Assembly (NCBI GenBank): GCA_966212235.1
Contig: CBIHPP010000003.1
Location: 496,001 to 560,000 of the forward strand
Reading direction: 5' to 3'
Length of the DNA stretch: 64,000 bases
Origin: Niastella sp966212235
Lineage (GTDB): Bacteria; Bacteroidota; Bacteroidia; Chitinophagales; Chitinophagaceae
Made by a program: the position numbers and the translations under genes. The notes under the pieces were generated by a model. It ran no database searches and was not told where the DNA came from. It was given only the letters and a program-made list of their open reading frames with translations. Position 1 is the first letter of the stretch. Each line of letters starts with the position of its first letter. This document shows, one piece after another, positions 35,263 through 44,647 of this stretch.

Positions 35263-35492
35263 AGAATCAGTTTTTTATGGCAAATCAATATTCAAAAAGT
35301 GTAGCCCCGGCAACAAAGCCAGTGATAGATGTAGCGAGCATCCTTCCGCGTAAACCGGAACAATTTTATAAAAGCATTCACTGACCCTCGTTTCAAGGTA
35401 AAATTGTCTCACCAGCTTGTTAGCAGGGTTATACGATGCCCTCCAACCTTCTTGAAGAAAGGCTTTTGGGTCTTTTACTTTAAAATGTTTAA

Positions 35493-35580
35493 CAGTGTAG
35501 TGGTTGAATCTAGCCGTCTGTGCTGCGGTTAAACAACCGCGGCGTACCGGCGGAAACCTTATTCAATCAAGAATAAGAGA
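35493..35580. ncRNA. Candidate structured element, copy B
   Basis: It shares the core GCGGCGTACCGGCGGAAACC with 15373-15450, flanked by GCGGTT/AACCGC around AAAC and CTTATTC/GAATAAG around a variable loop. The compensatory change relative to copy A supports a conserved fold. Function and transcription are unknown. Confidence 0.4.
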
Positions 35581-35620
35581 GGTGCGTACTGCGTGATAAC
35601 AATACTATAAGTTTGTATTT

Positions 35621-35683
35621 CTTGTGCCTTGTATCTTTTGTATTTTCTCTTGTACCTTGTCTCTTGTGCCTTGTTCCTTTCTT
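35621..35683. repeat. Heptad repeat array, CTTGTNN class
   Basis: Nine units in perfect 7-base register: CTTGTGC, CTTGTAT, CTTTTGT, ATTTTCT, CTTGTAC, CTTGTCT, CTTGTGC, CTTGTTC, CTTTCTT. The same unit class forms the right arm of 46531-46615. At the paralogous position in copy A the array is of the GCTTNNN class. Confidence 0.7.
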
Positions 35684-35718
35684 AATGGATGTAAGTTACA
35701 TCGTGTAGTTTTGCCCTT

Positions 35719-35760
35719 TTGCAACATTGTTTTCCCTTTTTGCTACATTCTTTTGCATTT
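35719..35760 (+). promoter_or_regulatory. Two 21-bp direct repeats, candidate operator
   Basis: TTGCAACATTGTTTTCCC (35719) and TTGCTACATTCTTTTGCA (35740) are exactly 21 bases apart and 23 bases beyond the stop of the minus-strand AraC gene. They match the 11277 and 15705 sites. Confidence 0.6.
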
Positions 35761-35782
35761 ATGCTTAGGGATCACTGTTAGT

Positions 35783-36139
35783 TCAGGCAACCTGGTTCTG
35801 CCATTCGGTTGGTGTTATACTGAACTCTTTTTTAAAGGCCCGGCAAAAGGAGGCCTGGCCGCTGTACAGGCACTTCGCTGCGACCTGCTTCTTGGGCATG
35901 CCTGTTTCCAGGAATTGTTTTGAGGCTTCCAAACGCTGTCGCACCTGGTATTCTTTGATACCGGCGCCATACACGTCTTTGAATGCTTTCTCAACGGAGT
36001 TTCGATTCGGTGTACTTAAATGGTCTAATAATTCGGCGGACGTTTTGCAATGAAATGGATGGGCGTCTATGTGCTGCTTGATGCTTTCTATGGCGCATAA
36101 CACATACCGGGAAAAAGGTTTTCTGGTTTCTCTGAGCAT
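35783..36139 (-). CDS. HTH-only AraC-family regulator (118 aa), cassette B
   Basis: A close paralogue of 15766-16122, beginning MLRETRKPFSRYVLCAIE with the same length. It consists of two helix-turn-helix units (the second around KKQVAAKCLYSGQASFCRAF) and ends ITPTEWQNQVA. It lies 37 bases downstream of its partner gene at 36177-36638. It has no sensor domain. The conserved DNA next to its 3' end suggests that the whole cassette with its flank was duplicated. Confidence 0.82.
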   Translation of the reverse strand: MLRETRKPFSRYVLCAIESIKQHIDAHPFHCKTSAELLDHLSTPNRNSVEKAFKDVYGAGIKEYQVRQRLEASKQFLETGMPKKQVAAKCLYSGQASFCRAFKKEFSITPTEWQNQVA

Positions 36140-36176
36140 GTTCAGAAAATTTGAATGAGGAATCAGGTTTAATTGG

Positions 36177-36638
36177 TCAGGATTTACCAGCTAATTGATA
36201 ATGCTGGTTGGTATAGATGAAAAAATCTTTCGGTGTCTCTAACAACGCAGTAACTACTGACGATGCGTTGTTAGCTGCTTTGACCGTTATGGTGTTGTTT
36301 TGTTTTCGAAAATGCAATGCGTAAACGAAAGGTGGGGTATTGATGGCGCTGAAGATGACGACCTCGCCTTTGCGATAGAGGTCCATTAATACGTCGGGGG
36401 TAATGGCGCCTATGTGCCTGATCTTTGTAATGCCAAAGGCTTTTACAAATGCATCAATGGTGCTGGGGTCGTATTCGAGTTCAATAAAAAAGGGTTCTGC
36501 AACAGGTGCTCCCGGCCAGTGGCTGCTGACGCTGATGGCATCTTCTTCGTCGAGAAGAATTTCTACGTGGTGTGAATTGGTGTACATGCCTAGCCGCTTA
36601 TCCAGAAAATCATATACGGCCTGGTTAATCGTGTTCAT
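36177..36638 (-). CDS. Conserved protein of unknown function paired with AraC, cassette B
   Basis: The 153-residue paralogue of 16165-16629 shares AVYDFLDKRLG, PGAPV, FFIELEYDPSTID, RHIGAITP, HFRKQ.NTITVKA and the LAGKS end. It is soluble, with no signal peptide. The family is not recognised. It is followed by an HTH-only AraC gene, as in copy A. Confidence 0.65.
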   Translation of the reverse strand: MNTINQAVYDFLDKRLGMYTNSHHVEILLDEEDAISVSSHWPGAPVAEPFFIELEYDPSTIDAFVKAFGITKIRHIGAITPDVLMDLYRKGEVVIFSAINTPPFVYALHFRKQNNTITVKAANNASSVVTALLETPKDFFIYTNQHYQLAGKS

Positions 36639-36871
36639 GATTAAGGTTTTAATTTTTCTTTCTTGTTACGCTACTTCAGGACCTACTAACCATGGACGGC
36701 GTGTTGTGCCGGAACTATATGCAAGGTACAGTCGTAGTGCATTCGAATTTGCACTGAATCTATTCTATTGGGTTTGTTTCATACTCCAAAGTGTGGGAGA
36801 AAGGGCAACAATAGTGCCCGTAGTTCGGTTGTGGGATGGTGTGGGGGAGGGGGATGTGTAGATCGGTATGA

Positions 36872-37246
36872 TTAACCCTGTGCAAGGGCTTCCGGCCGGT
36901 TCTGCCAATCGGTAGGCGTTTGGTTGTATAATTTCTTAAAGGCTTTGGCAAAGCTGTTTTGTGAACTGTAGCCGCATTTGAAGGCGATCTCTTTGATGGT
37001 CAATCGGCCTTCATCCAGCAACTGCTGCGAGAATTCCATCTTGCGCATCAGCTGGTATTGTTTGAGCGTAACACCAAACAAATTTTTAAAGCCGGCTTCC
37101 AGCAATTTCCGGTCGATGCCTGCCTCCTTGGCTAATAGGTGGATCTTTTTACTTGTAAGCGGATTGGTCTTGATCTCCAGTTGGATGGCATATATCAGCA
37201 TTTTCGTGCTCTTCTTCATCCTGTTTTCAGTATCCATAAAACACAT
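36872..37246 (-). CDS. HTH-only AraC-family regulator (124 aa), third type
   Basis: It has two helix-turn-helix units (KKIHLLAKEAGIDRKLLEAGF at about 33-53, and IKEIAFKCGYSSQNSFAKAF at about 85-104) and ends TPTDWQNRPEALAQG. It is more distant from the cassette AraC proteins and has a more canonical second HTH. Met codons at 4 and 10 are alternative starts. It lies 233 bases upstream of the cassette B pair on the same strand, with no equivalent before cassette A. Confidence 0.8.
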   Translation of the reverse strand: MCFMDTENRMKKSTKMLIYAIQLEIKTNPLTSKKIHLLAKEAGIDRKLLEAGFKNLFGVTLKQYQLMRKMEFSQQLLDEGRLTIKEIAFKCGYSSQNSFAKAFKKLYNQTPTDWQNRPEALAQG

Positions 37247-37779
37247 TTTTAAAAATCTGGTGAATAAGGTTATGCATGATGCAGGTTGCTACTGCGCCAT
37301 GGCGGTAAGAAGTTCTATTTCCTTGCTAATGTTGGGAAATGCTCCTGGTTTTGCGTCAGCAACTGGAGAATAGTAAGAAATGAGTTTTCTGGTCTGGCAG
37401 CATACCGGTAATGTGTAAGAACCGGTGTGATTACTGTCTTAACCTGTGGTTGACCTGTGGTTGACCTGTGGTGGTGACGCTACGTCAGAAACGACATAGA
37501 TAAACCCAAGGTAGTCTTTTTACAGGCATATTCGGTGAATTAATTTCACTGAATTTGTATAAGTACTAACGGTGAGTAACTCAGGTAATTATATATAGGT
37601 CAGGGCACCATTATGGCGATCGGCTTTCTTGCTCAACCGGTTTTTTAAAAGAATGGCAAGTCTACCCCCCTTATTAGGCAGCTGCGTCCCCTGTTGCACA
37701 ATCGCTGTGTTTCTAAATTTATCCAGTAATTGAATGGTCGCTTAACGATTTACCAGGATTATTAAAACTGACTTGCTGT
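37247..37779. promoter_or_regulatory. Upstream region of the large lyase gene
   Basis: No gene is present. It contains a tandem repeat of ACCTGTGGTTG (three units, 37442-37472) and a C-rich box, CCCCCCTTATTAG, at 37665 with a partial second copy at 37688. A possible -7 element TAAATTTA lies at 37714-37721. Confidence 0.5.
37665..37693 (+). promoter_or_regulatory. C-rich box upstream of the large lyase, candidate HTCS operator
   Basis: CCCCCCTTATTAG (37665-37677) is followed about 21 bases on by CCCCTG. The identical 13-base box, with a second C6 box about 20 bases away, lies upstream of the TonB receptor at 61513. HTCS regulators bind PUL promoters through an AraC domain, so spaced direct repeats fit. 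Confidence 0.5.
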
Positions 37780-40700
37780 ATGATACTTCCACTGTATGCC
37801 AACCAACGGCCTGCGGGCCGGTGTTTGTTCTTTGTGCCCGTACGTTTCGTTCTTCGCGCTGTATGTATTTTATTATGCCTTTTATTATTGAATAGTGTTC
37901 AAGCGCAACGGTTCCCGCATCCGGGTATTCCGTTTACACAATACGACCTCAACCAGCTGAAACAAAATATTACGCAGGAGCCCTGGCTGTCGGCGTATAA
38001 TGCGTTTAAAAACGATAGCCATTCCAAATTGTCGTACGGCATGAAGGGGCCTTTTGCCACCGTTACCCGCGCGCCGAACCTGAACAACACCGCCTGGATA
38101 GAAGATATGATCGCGGTGCATAACCTCGCGTTCATGTGGGTGTTCACCGGCGACTCGGCCTATGCACGTAAGGCCACCAACATGATGGACGCCTGGGCCG
38201 TCACCAATACCACCTGGGGCGGTGGGGAGAGCATGCTCGACATTGGGGATTATGCCCAATACTGGGCTACGGGCGCCGACATTCTCCGCGGCACGTTCCC
38301 GGGCTGGTCGGCCACCAATACGGCCCACGTAAAAAATTATTTTGAAACCGTATTATATCCTACGTCGTGGGTGCCGTATCCATTGCGCGATCAAAACAAA
38401 GGCGCTTTGCAATTGAAGATCGCCCTGGCGGCTTCCGCCTTTAACGACGATGCCGTCAAATTTAACCAGGCCATAGAAGTGTACCGCATGGATGCGGGTG
38501 GGGGTATGCGCAATTCGCTGCCCAATGGCGAAGTAGGCGATGCCGGTCGCGACGACCACTGGCGCGTTCAGGCCGCCGCCCTGGTTTGGGGTGCGGAGGT
38601 AGCGTTCAAACAGGGCATCGATATGTATAGTGAACTCGACAACCGCGTGCTGGCCATCGGCGAACTGTATCATAAATATGCGTTTGAAGGCGATACCATG
38701 ACCTTCATTCCTTTCGGTGGGTATGCTTCTTATTGGACCAACTGGGGCATCGCGCCCGGCGCACGCAGAGGTGACTTTACGAATATCTTAAAGGCCGCGT
38801 ATTCACTGCGCAAGGGAATGCCTACGCCGTATACCGATCTGATGCGTACTGCCCTGGGCGGCGCCGGCGGCGAATTTTTATATTTGAAATCAAGCGATAC
38901 GTCTACGGCGGTGGCGTTACCGCCGAAGAATTATCCGGCGGACCAGGTGCAGCCGGTGAGTAATTTGACGAATTATGATATCGGCAACGCCGGGATGGCC
39001 GGGAGCGCTTCTTATGATAACGGTACCTGGACGGTGAAAGGCGCGGGCAACTCCGTGAGTGCCGCGGTGAATTTTACGTTTCAAAAAGTAAGCGGCGATG
39101 CGGGCCTTATTGTTCGTGTGACGGGAATGTCGTTAAGTACGGGCGGTTGCGGCGTGATGATGCGCGAGTCGTTGCAGCCCGGTGCTAATTATTACGACAT
39201 TCAACTGGCGGCCACCGGCGGCGTTGGGCGGCATTATCAACCCAAAGCGCCCTGGTGGTTGAAAATAGAACGGGTGGGCACGCGCATCTTCACCTATCAT
39301 TCACAGGATGGTATCAACTTTACCAACCTCGGTTGTTTCTATTCAACTACATTTCCCAATGAGATGTACCTTGGTTTTTATGCGATCTCCAATAATACTT
39401 CGGCCCTTAACACGGCTACGTTTACGAATGTTGGGTTTAATAATAATACCGCAGTTGGTGCGCCGGTGATCAGCAGCGCTACAACCGTTACGGCCGCAAG
39501 CGGTGTTTTGTTCAATTATAATATAACAGCCAGCGGACAGCCAACGGCGTATAGTGCGAGTGGATTGCCTGCGGGATTAACCCTCGATGGAGCAACTGGT
39601 ATTATTGCCGGTACGCCTACTGTGCCGGGCAAGTATATAGTAACGCTCGGCGCCACCAATGCGAATGGGACGGGAACAGCTACGTTGATTGTTTCCGTTT
39701 TTAACAATACGGCGCCTGCCGCTCCGGTGACGACGGTGGCTGTCGTGAATACCACGCAGATCAAACTCAGCTGGGCAGCCGTGGATAACGCGACCAGTTA
39801 TACGATCAAACGGTCGCAAACGGTGGGCGGTCCGTATACCGTTTTGCAAACCGGTGTTACCGGCACTTCGTATACTGATATTACACCAGTGCCGGAAGTG
39901 CCCAACTATTATGTGGTGACGGCCCTCGCTGGTGATTTGGAAAGCGGACTTTCCAATGAAGTAAATGCGGCGGTACCGCCGGCGATCCCGTCGAAACCGG
40001 TGGTGGTTAATATGAACGGACAAATCGCTTTGAGTTGGGATACTGCGTATGGCGCTACTTCGTATAACGTAAAGCGCGGAACGCTGAGTGGAGGTCCGTA
40101 TACGACCATCGCGACGGTAACCACAAACAGTTATACCGATGCAGCGGTTGTCAATGGCAATTCCTATTATTATGTGATCTCTGCCAAAGGCGCTACCAAA
40201 GAAAGCGGTAATTCACCGGAAGCGTTTGGTGTGCCGGGCAGCAGTAGCGTGACCTGGGGTGTTGATCCCGATTCACAACTATGGAGCGAAGCGGGCAACT
40301 GGATAGAGAACACCGTGCCTGTCAATCCGGCTATTATTACCTTCCGGTCTTCTGCCGATACGGTGATCACCAATGATATGACGGGTCTGGAAGTGTCGCG
40401 TATTCAGTTTGAAGCAGATGCCAGCGCCTACACGATTGCGGGGAATGCTATGGCGTTGAACAACGACCTGGTGAACAATTCATCGATGTCGCAAACGCTT
40501 TCCACGCCATTGGTGTTGAACAGTGCCTTAGCGGTTAATACCAAAACAGCCAACATTACTATTTCTGGAAATATCACGGGTACGGGCAGTCTGCGCAAAA
40601 TGGGCAGCGGTATCCTGACGCTCACCGGCAACAATACGTATTCGGGCGGCACCGTCGTAACCGGCGCTATTGGCGCCTGGCCGCCGGTTCATGCCATTGC

Positions 40701-43700
40701 TTTAGGTAGTAGTGGAAGCGGTACACCCTCGAACCCAACGGCTGGTCCGCTGGGAACGGGCAAGATCGTCTTCAATGGCGGTGCCGTTTATTCGACAGGC
40801 GTTGATGTAACGCTCTATAATGATATTGAGATCCCGCAAGGACAAAGCGGCTGGTTCTTTGAAACCGCCACTGCCACCAACCTGCGCGGCAAACTAACGG
40901 GCAGCGGTACCTTTCAACACGATGGGAATGTATATGCCGGTCTGCACCTGTATGGCGACAACAGCAGTTTTACGGGTACGTTTGTTTCCCGGTTCCGCAG
41001 CGGTCAGAGCCGCACGCGTTTTGAAGTACCGGAAGCGGGCAGCGCGAAAGCGCACTGGCTGCTCGATGCCAATGGGGTCGATTGTCAAAGTATCCAGTTC
41101 GCCAGCGGTACCTTGTATTTCGGCGGACTGGCAGGCCGGGGTTATATCCGCAACAATGGCGGCGGCTCACCGGTGATCAGCATCGGCGCCCTGAATACCA
41201 ATACCAATTTCTCGGGAACGTTTGATAAATTTTTCATTATAGAAAAAACCGGGACGGGTACGTTGCGGTTCAGCGGTAACCATACGTATACCGGAACAAC
41301 GACCATTAAGAATGGCCGCTTTCTGCTGATGAATAATGCCACGAACGGTGCGTTTGTAAGTGCGGTCATAGATAGCAGCGGTTTCTTTGGCGGCACCGGC
41401 CGCAGCACGGCTGCTGTAACCATTGGCACGGGCACAACCGCTACGGCGGTGCTGGAACCCGGTGATGGCAATATTGGTACGCTCACCGTGGGCGCGCTAA
41501 CGCTCAATAGCAACGCTGTTTACAATGTAGAAATAAACGCCGGTGTTGATACCGCGGATAAAATAAAGGCGAGTTCCATTAACCTGGTGGGGAATCCCGT
41601 GCTGTCGCTCGTTCACCTGGATACGGCTGCGTTGACGCCGAACGCTTCTTTCCTTATTATGGATAACACTGGTACTTCGCCCGTAAACGGCATCTTTAAG
41701 GACCTGCCTGAACTGGCACGGCTTACCGCCGGTAATTATAGTTATTTGATCACGTATAAAGGCGGAGATGGCAACGATGTGGTGTTGATGGAAGAAACTG
41801 CCGTGCCGGTGATCATAACGAGTTCTTTGGCAGATACTGTGTTAGCGGGTAGAAGTTATTCTTACCAAATTACAGCGATAAAATCACCTGATAAATTCCA
41901 TGCAACCGGCTTGCCGGCGGGTTTACAGATCGATACCACAACTGGATTGATAACGGGTGTGCCAACAGTGCCCGGTACCTATAACATTGGACTGCAGGCA
42001 GCCAACGATACGAGTACCGGCGCCGCCATCCTTTCGCTTGTTGTAAAAAGCAATGTGGTGGCCGGTGTTATCGTGGCGGCAGGGGATGGGAAGAATATCG
42101 TGGAATGGAATGCGATCCTGGACCTCACTTATACCATCAAACGGGCCGATGCGTTGGATGGTCCATATACAACTATTGGTTCCTCTATTACGACAAAGTT
42201 TACCGATACCACGGTCACCAATGGACATATCTATTATTATGCGGTCGCTGCGGTAGAAGGTTCTATAGAATATACGCAAAGCCTGGCTGTTATGGCAGAC
42301 CCCAATACCGGGCAATATGGTTACTGGAAATTCAATGAAGCGAGCGGTACAAAAGCCATCGATGCCTGGGGCGCCAATCACGCCACCCTGGCCGCTACAG
42401 CTACCCGTGATGTTGGTTATGGCGGACAGGCGCTGAAGTTGAATGGTACGGCCACTGCCTATGCTACACTGCCGGTGGGTATTGTTAAATCGCTGACTGA
42501 TTTTACCATTACCAGCTGGGTAAAGATGGATGCCCTCACCACCTGGATGCGCGTATTTGATTTTGGTTTCGGCACCAATACCTATATGTTTTTGACGGTG
42601 CAGGGCGGACTTACTTCAGGCAAAAGCACCATTCGATATGCGATCAAAAATAACAACAGCGCCGAGCAGTTTGTGAACTTTGCCGATACGTTCGCGTTGA
42701 ACACCTGGCGCCATTTGGCCATCACGCAAACGGGCAATACCTGCAGGATGTATGTCAATGGCAAACTGGTAGCCACCAATACAAACGTGAATTTTAAACC
42801 GGCCACCCTTGGCAATACCACCCAGAATTATATTGGTAAATCGCAGTGGGCCGCTGACCCGATGTTGAAAGGCGCTATCGATGAATTCAAGATCTATAGC
42901 CGGGCGTTGTCGTTGGCTGAGATTGCCGCGGCGATGAAAGTAACACAGGTGATTACGTTTGATGCCATAGCGCCGAAGTTGATCGGTGATAATGATTTCT
43001 CATTAGTTGCATCTTCTTCTTCCTCCCTGCGAGTGCGTTTTACCAGCAGCAATGAATCGGTAGCCACGGTGACAGATAGCACGGTACATATTATGGGCGC
43101 CGGCACCACGGTGATTACGGCTGTACAGGATGGTAATGATACCGTACAGGCAGCCAGCGCAACCAGGACATTGCTGGTGCGTGCGTTGCATGTAAAGGTT
43201 TTGTCCATGGATGGTGATTATGGACAAACGGGTAATGCGGCTATCAAACCATTTCTCAAGATCAACAATGAAGATTCTCTCCCTGTCAACTACAACGAGC
43301 TGACCGCCCGCTACTGGTTGACGGCGGAAAATTATACCGGTATCAATAGCTGGATAGATTATGCACCGCTGGGTAGTACGATCAAGATGAAATACGTTGC
43401 CCTCGATACCCCGCGTAATGGCGCCTTCGGGTATGTAGAATATGGTTTCACGAGCGGAGCCGGTGCGCTGCTGGCAGGTGGTAGTTCCGGTGTTATTCAA
43501 TCCAGGTTTTCGAATAGCGACTGGTCCGTTTTGAATGAAACGAATGATTATTCATACACAAGCAGCCAGGCATACATCGCCAACACGAATATTACTTTAT
43601 ACCGGAATGGACAATTGATCTGGGGTACAGAACCTACGACGGTAACACCTGTGGTAACATTAAAGGCCTATTCTCGGCCGGGTTCTGCTTCGTCCAATGC

Positions 43701-44400
43701 CATCAGCTGTTACCTGCAACTCAACAATGAAGGCAATGTGCCGGTTTCATATAAGGACCTGTCGGTGCGGTATTGGTTTACCAATGACGGGACGTCTGCA
43801 CCCAAATACTGGATAGATTATGCGAAACTGGGCGCTGCCAAATTGAGCGGTTCGTTTATCAATCTAAACCCGGTGGCAACGAACGCCGACCGTTTTTGGG
43901 AATTGAAAATAGATTCAACCGCCGGTGTGTTTTATCCATCGAGCAATACGGGGTCTGTCCAGTTCAGAATAACAAAGACGGACTGGTCCAGCTTTACACA
44001 AACCAATGATTTTTCTTATTTGCTCACCAATGCCTTGATCGAGAACAGCCACATCACCATTTATTATAAAGGCAATTTGGTATACGGGGTTGAACCGGCG
44101 CCGTTGACAGCAAGGGTAGAAGCTTCGAATAATGTTGCTACCAATAATGACCTACAGGCTGCGGTCATAGCCGTTACCATTCGTCCCAATCCGGTGAGCA
44201 CGCAACTCAACGTAGGTGTTAGTAAAGTAGCCGGCAATGCGGTTGTTCAGATCTATAACAGCACAGGAATATTGATGTATAAGAATCGGATCACGAGTAG
44301 CATTACTTTGGTGCCTGTATCATCATGGAAGGCAGGTATCTATTTCGTGACGATTATCAACGGTGAGAGAAAGACGATAAAGAGAGTTTTGAAATATTAA
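37780..44400 (+). CDS. Giant modular secreted alginate-lyase-family protein with CBMs and T9SS sorting domain
   Basis: 2206 residues. Modules in order: signal peptide (about 20-42); alginate-lyase-like alpha/alpha toroid (about 45-340, HPGIPFT start, GRDDHW); concanavalin-like beta domain (about 395-555, VKGAGNSVSAAVNFTFQKVSGDAG); putative Ig (about 560-640); two fibronectin III (about 640-825); a beta-helix region with autotransporter-type strand repeats (about 830-1340, GSGILTLTGNNTYSGGT and GTGTLRFSGNHTYTGTT); a second putative Ig and fibronectin III; a LamG-like lectin (about 1515-1710); two CBM3-like modules (about 1800-1950 and 1957-2110, each with YWxDYAxLG); and a T9SS type A sorting domain (about 2128-2206). 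It is exported by type IX secretion to the surface and binds and cleaves polyuronate-like or other acidic polysaccharide; the substrate is inferred. GC content is higher than in region 1. Confidence 0.87.
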   Translation: MILPLYANQRPAGRCLFFVPVRFVLRAVCILLCLLLLNSVQAQRFPHPGIPFTQYDLNQLKQNITQEPWLSAYNAFKNDSHSKLSYGMKGPFATVTRAPNLNNTAWIEDMIAVHNLAFMWVFTGDSAYARKATNMMDAWAVTNTTWGGGESMLDIGDYAQYWATGADILRGTFPGWSATNTAHVKNYFETVLYPTSWVPYPLRDQNKGALQLKIALAASAFNDDAVKFNQAIEVYRMDAGGGMRNSLPNGEVGDAGRDDHWRVQAAALVWGAEVAFKQGIDMYSELDNRVLAIGELYHKYAFEGDTMTFIPFGGYASYWTNWGIAPGARRGDFTNILKAAYSLRKGMPTPYTDLMRTALGGAGGEFLYLKSSDTSTAVALPPKNYPADQVQPVSNLTNYDIGNAGMAGSASYDNGTWTVKGAGNSVSAAVNFTFQKVSGDAGLIVRVTGMSLSTGGCGVMMRESLQPGANYYDIQLAATGGVGRHYQPKAPWWLKIERVGTRIFTYHSQDGINFTNLGCFYSTTFPNEMYLGFYAISNNTSALNTATFTNVGFNNNTAVGAPVISSATTVTAASGVLFNYNITASGQPTAYSASGLPAGLTLDGATGIIAGTPTVPGKYIVTLGATNANGTGTATLIVSVFNNTAPAAPVTTVAVVNTTQIKLSWAAVDNATSYTIKRSQTVGGPYTVLQTGVTGTSYTDITPVPEVPNYYVVTALAGDLESGLSNEVNAAVPPAIPSKPVVVNMNGQIALSWDTAYGATSYNVKRGTLSGGPYTTIATVTTNSYTDAAVVNGNSYYYVISAKGATKESGNSPEAFGVPGSSSVTWGVDPDSQLWSEAGNWIENTVPVNPAIITFRSSADTVITNDMTGLEVSRIQFEADASAYTIAGNAMALNNDLVNNSSMSQTLSTPLVLNSALAVNTKTANITISGNITGTGSLRKMGSGILTLTGNNTYSGGTVVTGAIGAWPPVHAIALGSSGSGTPSNPTAGPLGTGKIVFNGGAVYSTGVDVTLYNDIEIPQGQSGWFFETATATNLRGKLTGSGTFQHDGNVYAGLHLYGDNSSFTGTFVSRFRSGQSRTRFEVPEAGSAKAHWLLDANGVDCQSIQFASGTLYFGGLAGRGYIRNNGGGSPVISIGALNTNTNFSGTFDKFFIIEKTGTGTLRFSGNHTYTGTTTIKNGRFLLMNNATNGAFVSAVIDSSGFFGGTGRSTAAVTIGTGTTATAVLEPGDGNIGTLTVGALTLNSNAVYNVEINAGVDTADKIKASSINLVGNPVLSLVHLDTAALTPNASFLIMDNTGTSPVNGIFKDLPELARLTAGNYSYLITYKGGDGNDVVLMEETAVPVIITSSLADTVLAGRSYSYQITAIKSPDKFHATGLPAGLQIDTTTGLITGVPTVPGTYNIGLQAANDTSTGAAILSLVVKSNVVAGVIVAAGDGKNIVEWNAILDLTYTIKRADALDGPYTTIGSSITTKFTDTTVTNGHIYYYAVAAVEGSIEYTQSLAVMADPNTGQYGYWKFNEASGTKAIDAWGANHATLAATATRDVGYGGQALKLNGTATAYATLPVGIVKSLTDFTITSWVKMDALTTWMRVFDFGFGTNTYMFLTVQGGLTSGKSTIRYAIKNNNSAEQFVNFADTFALNTWRHLAITQTGNTCRMYVNGKLVATNTNVNFKPATLGNTTQNYIGKSQWAADPMLKGAIDEFKIYSRALSLAEIAAAMKVTQVITFDAIAPKLIGDNDFSLVASSSSSLRVRFTSSNESVATVTDSTVHIMGAGTTVITAVQDGNDTVQAASATRTLLVRALHVKVLSMDGDYGQTGNAAIKPFLKINNEDSLPVNYNELTARYWLTAENYTGINSWIDYAPLGSTIKMKYVALDTPRNGAFGYVEYGFTSGAGALLAGGSSGVIQSRFSNSDWSVLNETNDYSYTSSQAYIANTNITLYRNGQLIWGTEPTTVTPVVTLKAYSRPGSASSNAISCYLQLNNEGNVPVSYKDLSVRYWFTNDGTSAPKYWIDYAKLGAAKLSGSFINLNPVATNADRFWELKIDSTAGVFYPSSNTGSVQFRITKTDWSSFTQTNDFSYLLTNALIENSHITIYYKGNLVYGVEPAPLTARVEASNNVATNNDLQAAVIAVTIRPNPVSTQLNVGVSKVAGNAVVQIYNSTGILMYKNRITSSITLVPVSSWKAGIYFVTIINGERKTIKRVLKY

Positions 44401-44402
44401 GC

Positions 44403-44617
44403 AGTTTATAGTTCATAGTTTACAGTTTACAGTTGCTCCGCGCTTTGAAAAGTTTCTATAAATGCAAGAACCCTGATTTTCCAGCATTTTTGAGGTTTGC
44501 CTAATATAACGACTGTTTGAATTAAAGAACTATAAACTATAAACTATGAACTATGAACTATAAACTATTAACTATGAACTATTAACTGTGAACTATGAAC
44601 TATTAACTATGAACTAT
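44403..44617. repeat. Heptad repeat array with inverted arm, GAACTNT class
   Basis: The left arm (44403-44437) has about five inverted units of the AGTTNAN type (AGTTTAT, AGTTCAT, AGTTTAC, AGTTTAC). The right arm (44527-44617) has 13 perfectly phased NAACTAT units. The arms can pair. The right arm ends 30 bases before the next start codon. The same class recurs at 61405-61502. Confidence 0.8.
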
Positions 44618-44647
44618 AATCAATAACCATTAATTAATTGAACGATC

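Larger units (their letters stand above)
35263..35782. other. Repeat-rich intergenic region (copy B)
   Basis: No gene is present. It holds a stretch resembling 14285-14435, the structured element (35493-35580), a CTTGTNN heptad array (35621-35683) and two 21-bp direct repeats (35719-35760). Compared with copy A it lacks the AraC-MauE gene pair and the REP-like palindrome. Confidence 0.65.

Noticed and set aside
44403..44617. Possible CRISPR array
   Set aside because: Units are 7 bases with no spacers and no cas genes nearby. It is a phased tandem repeat.
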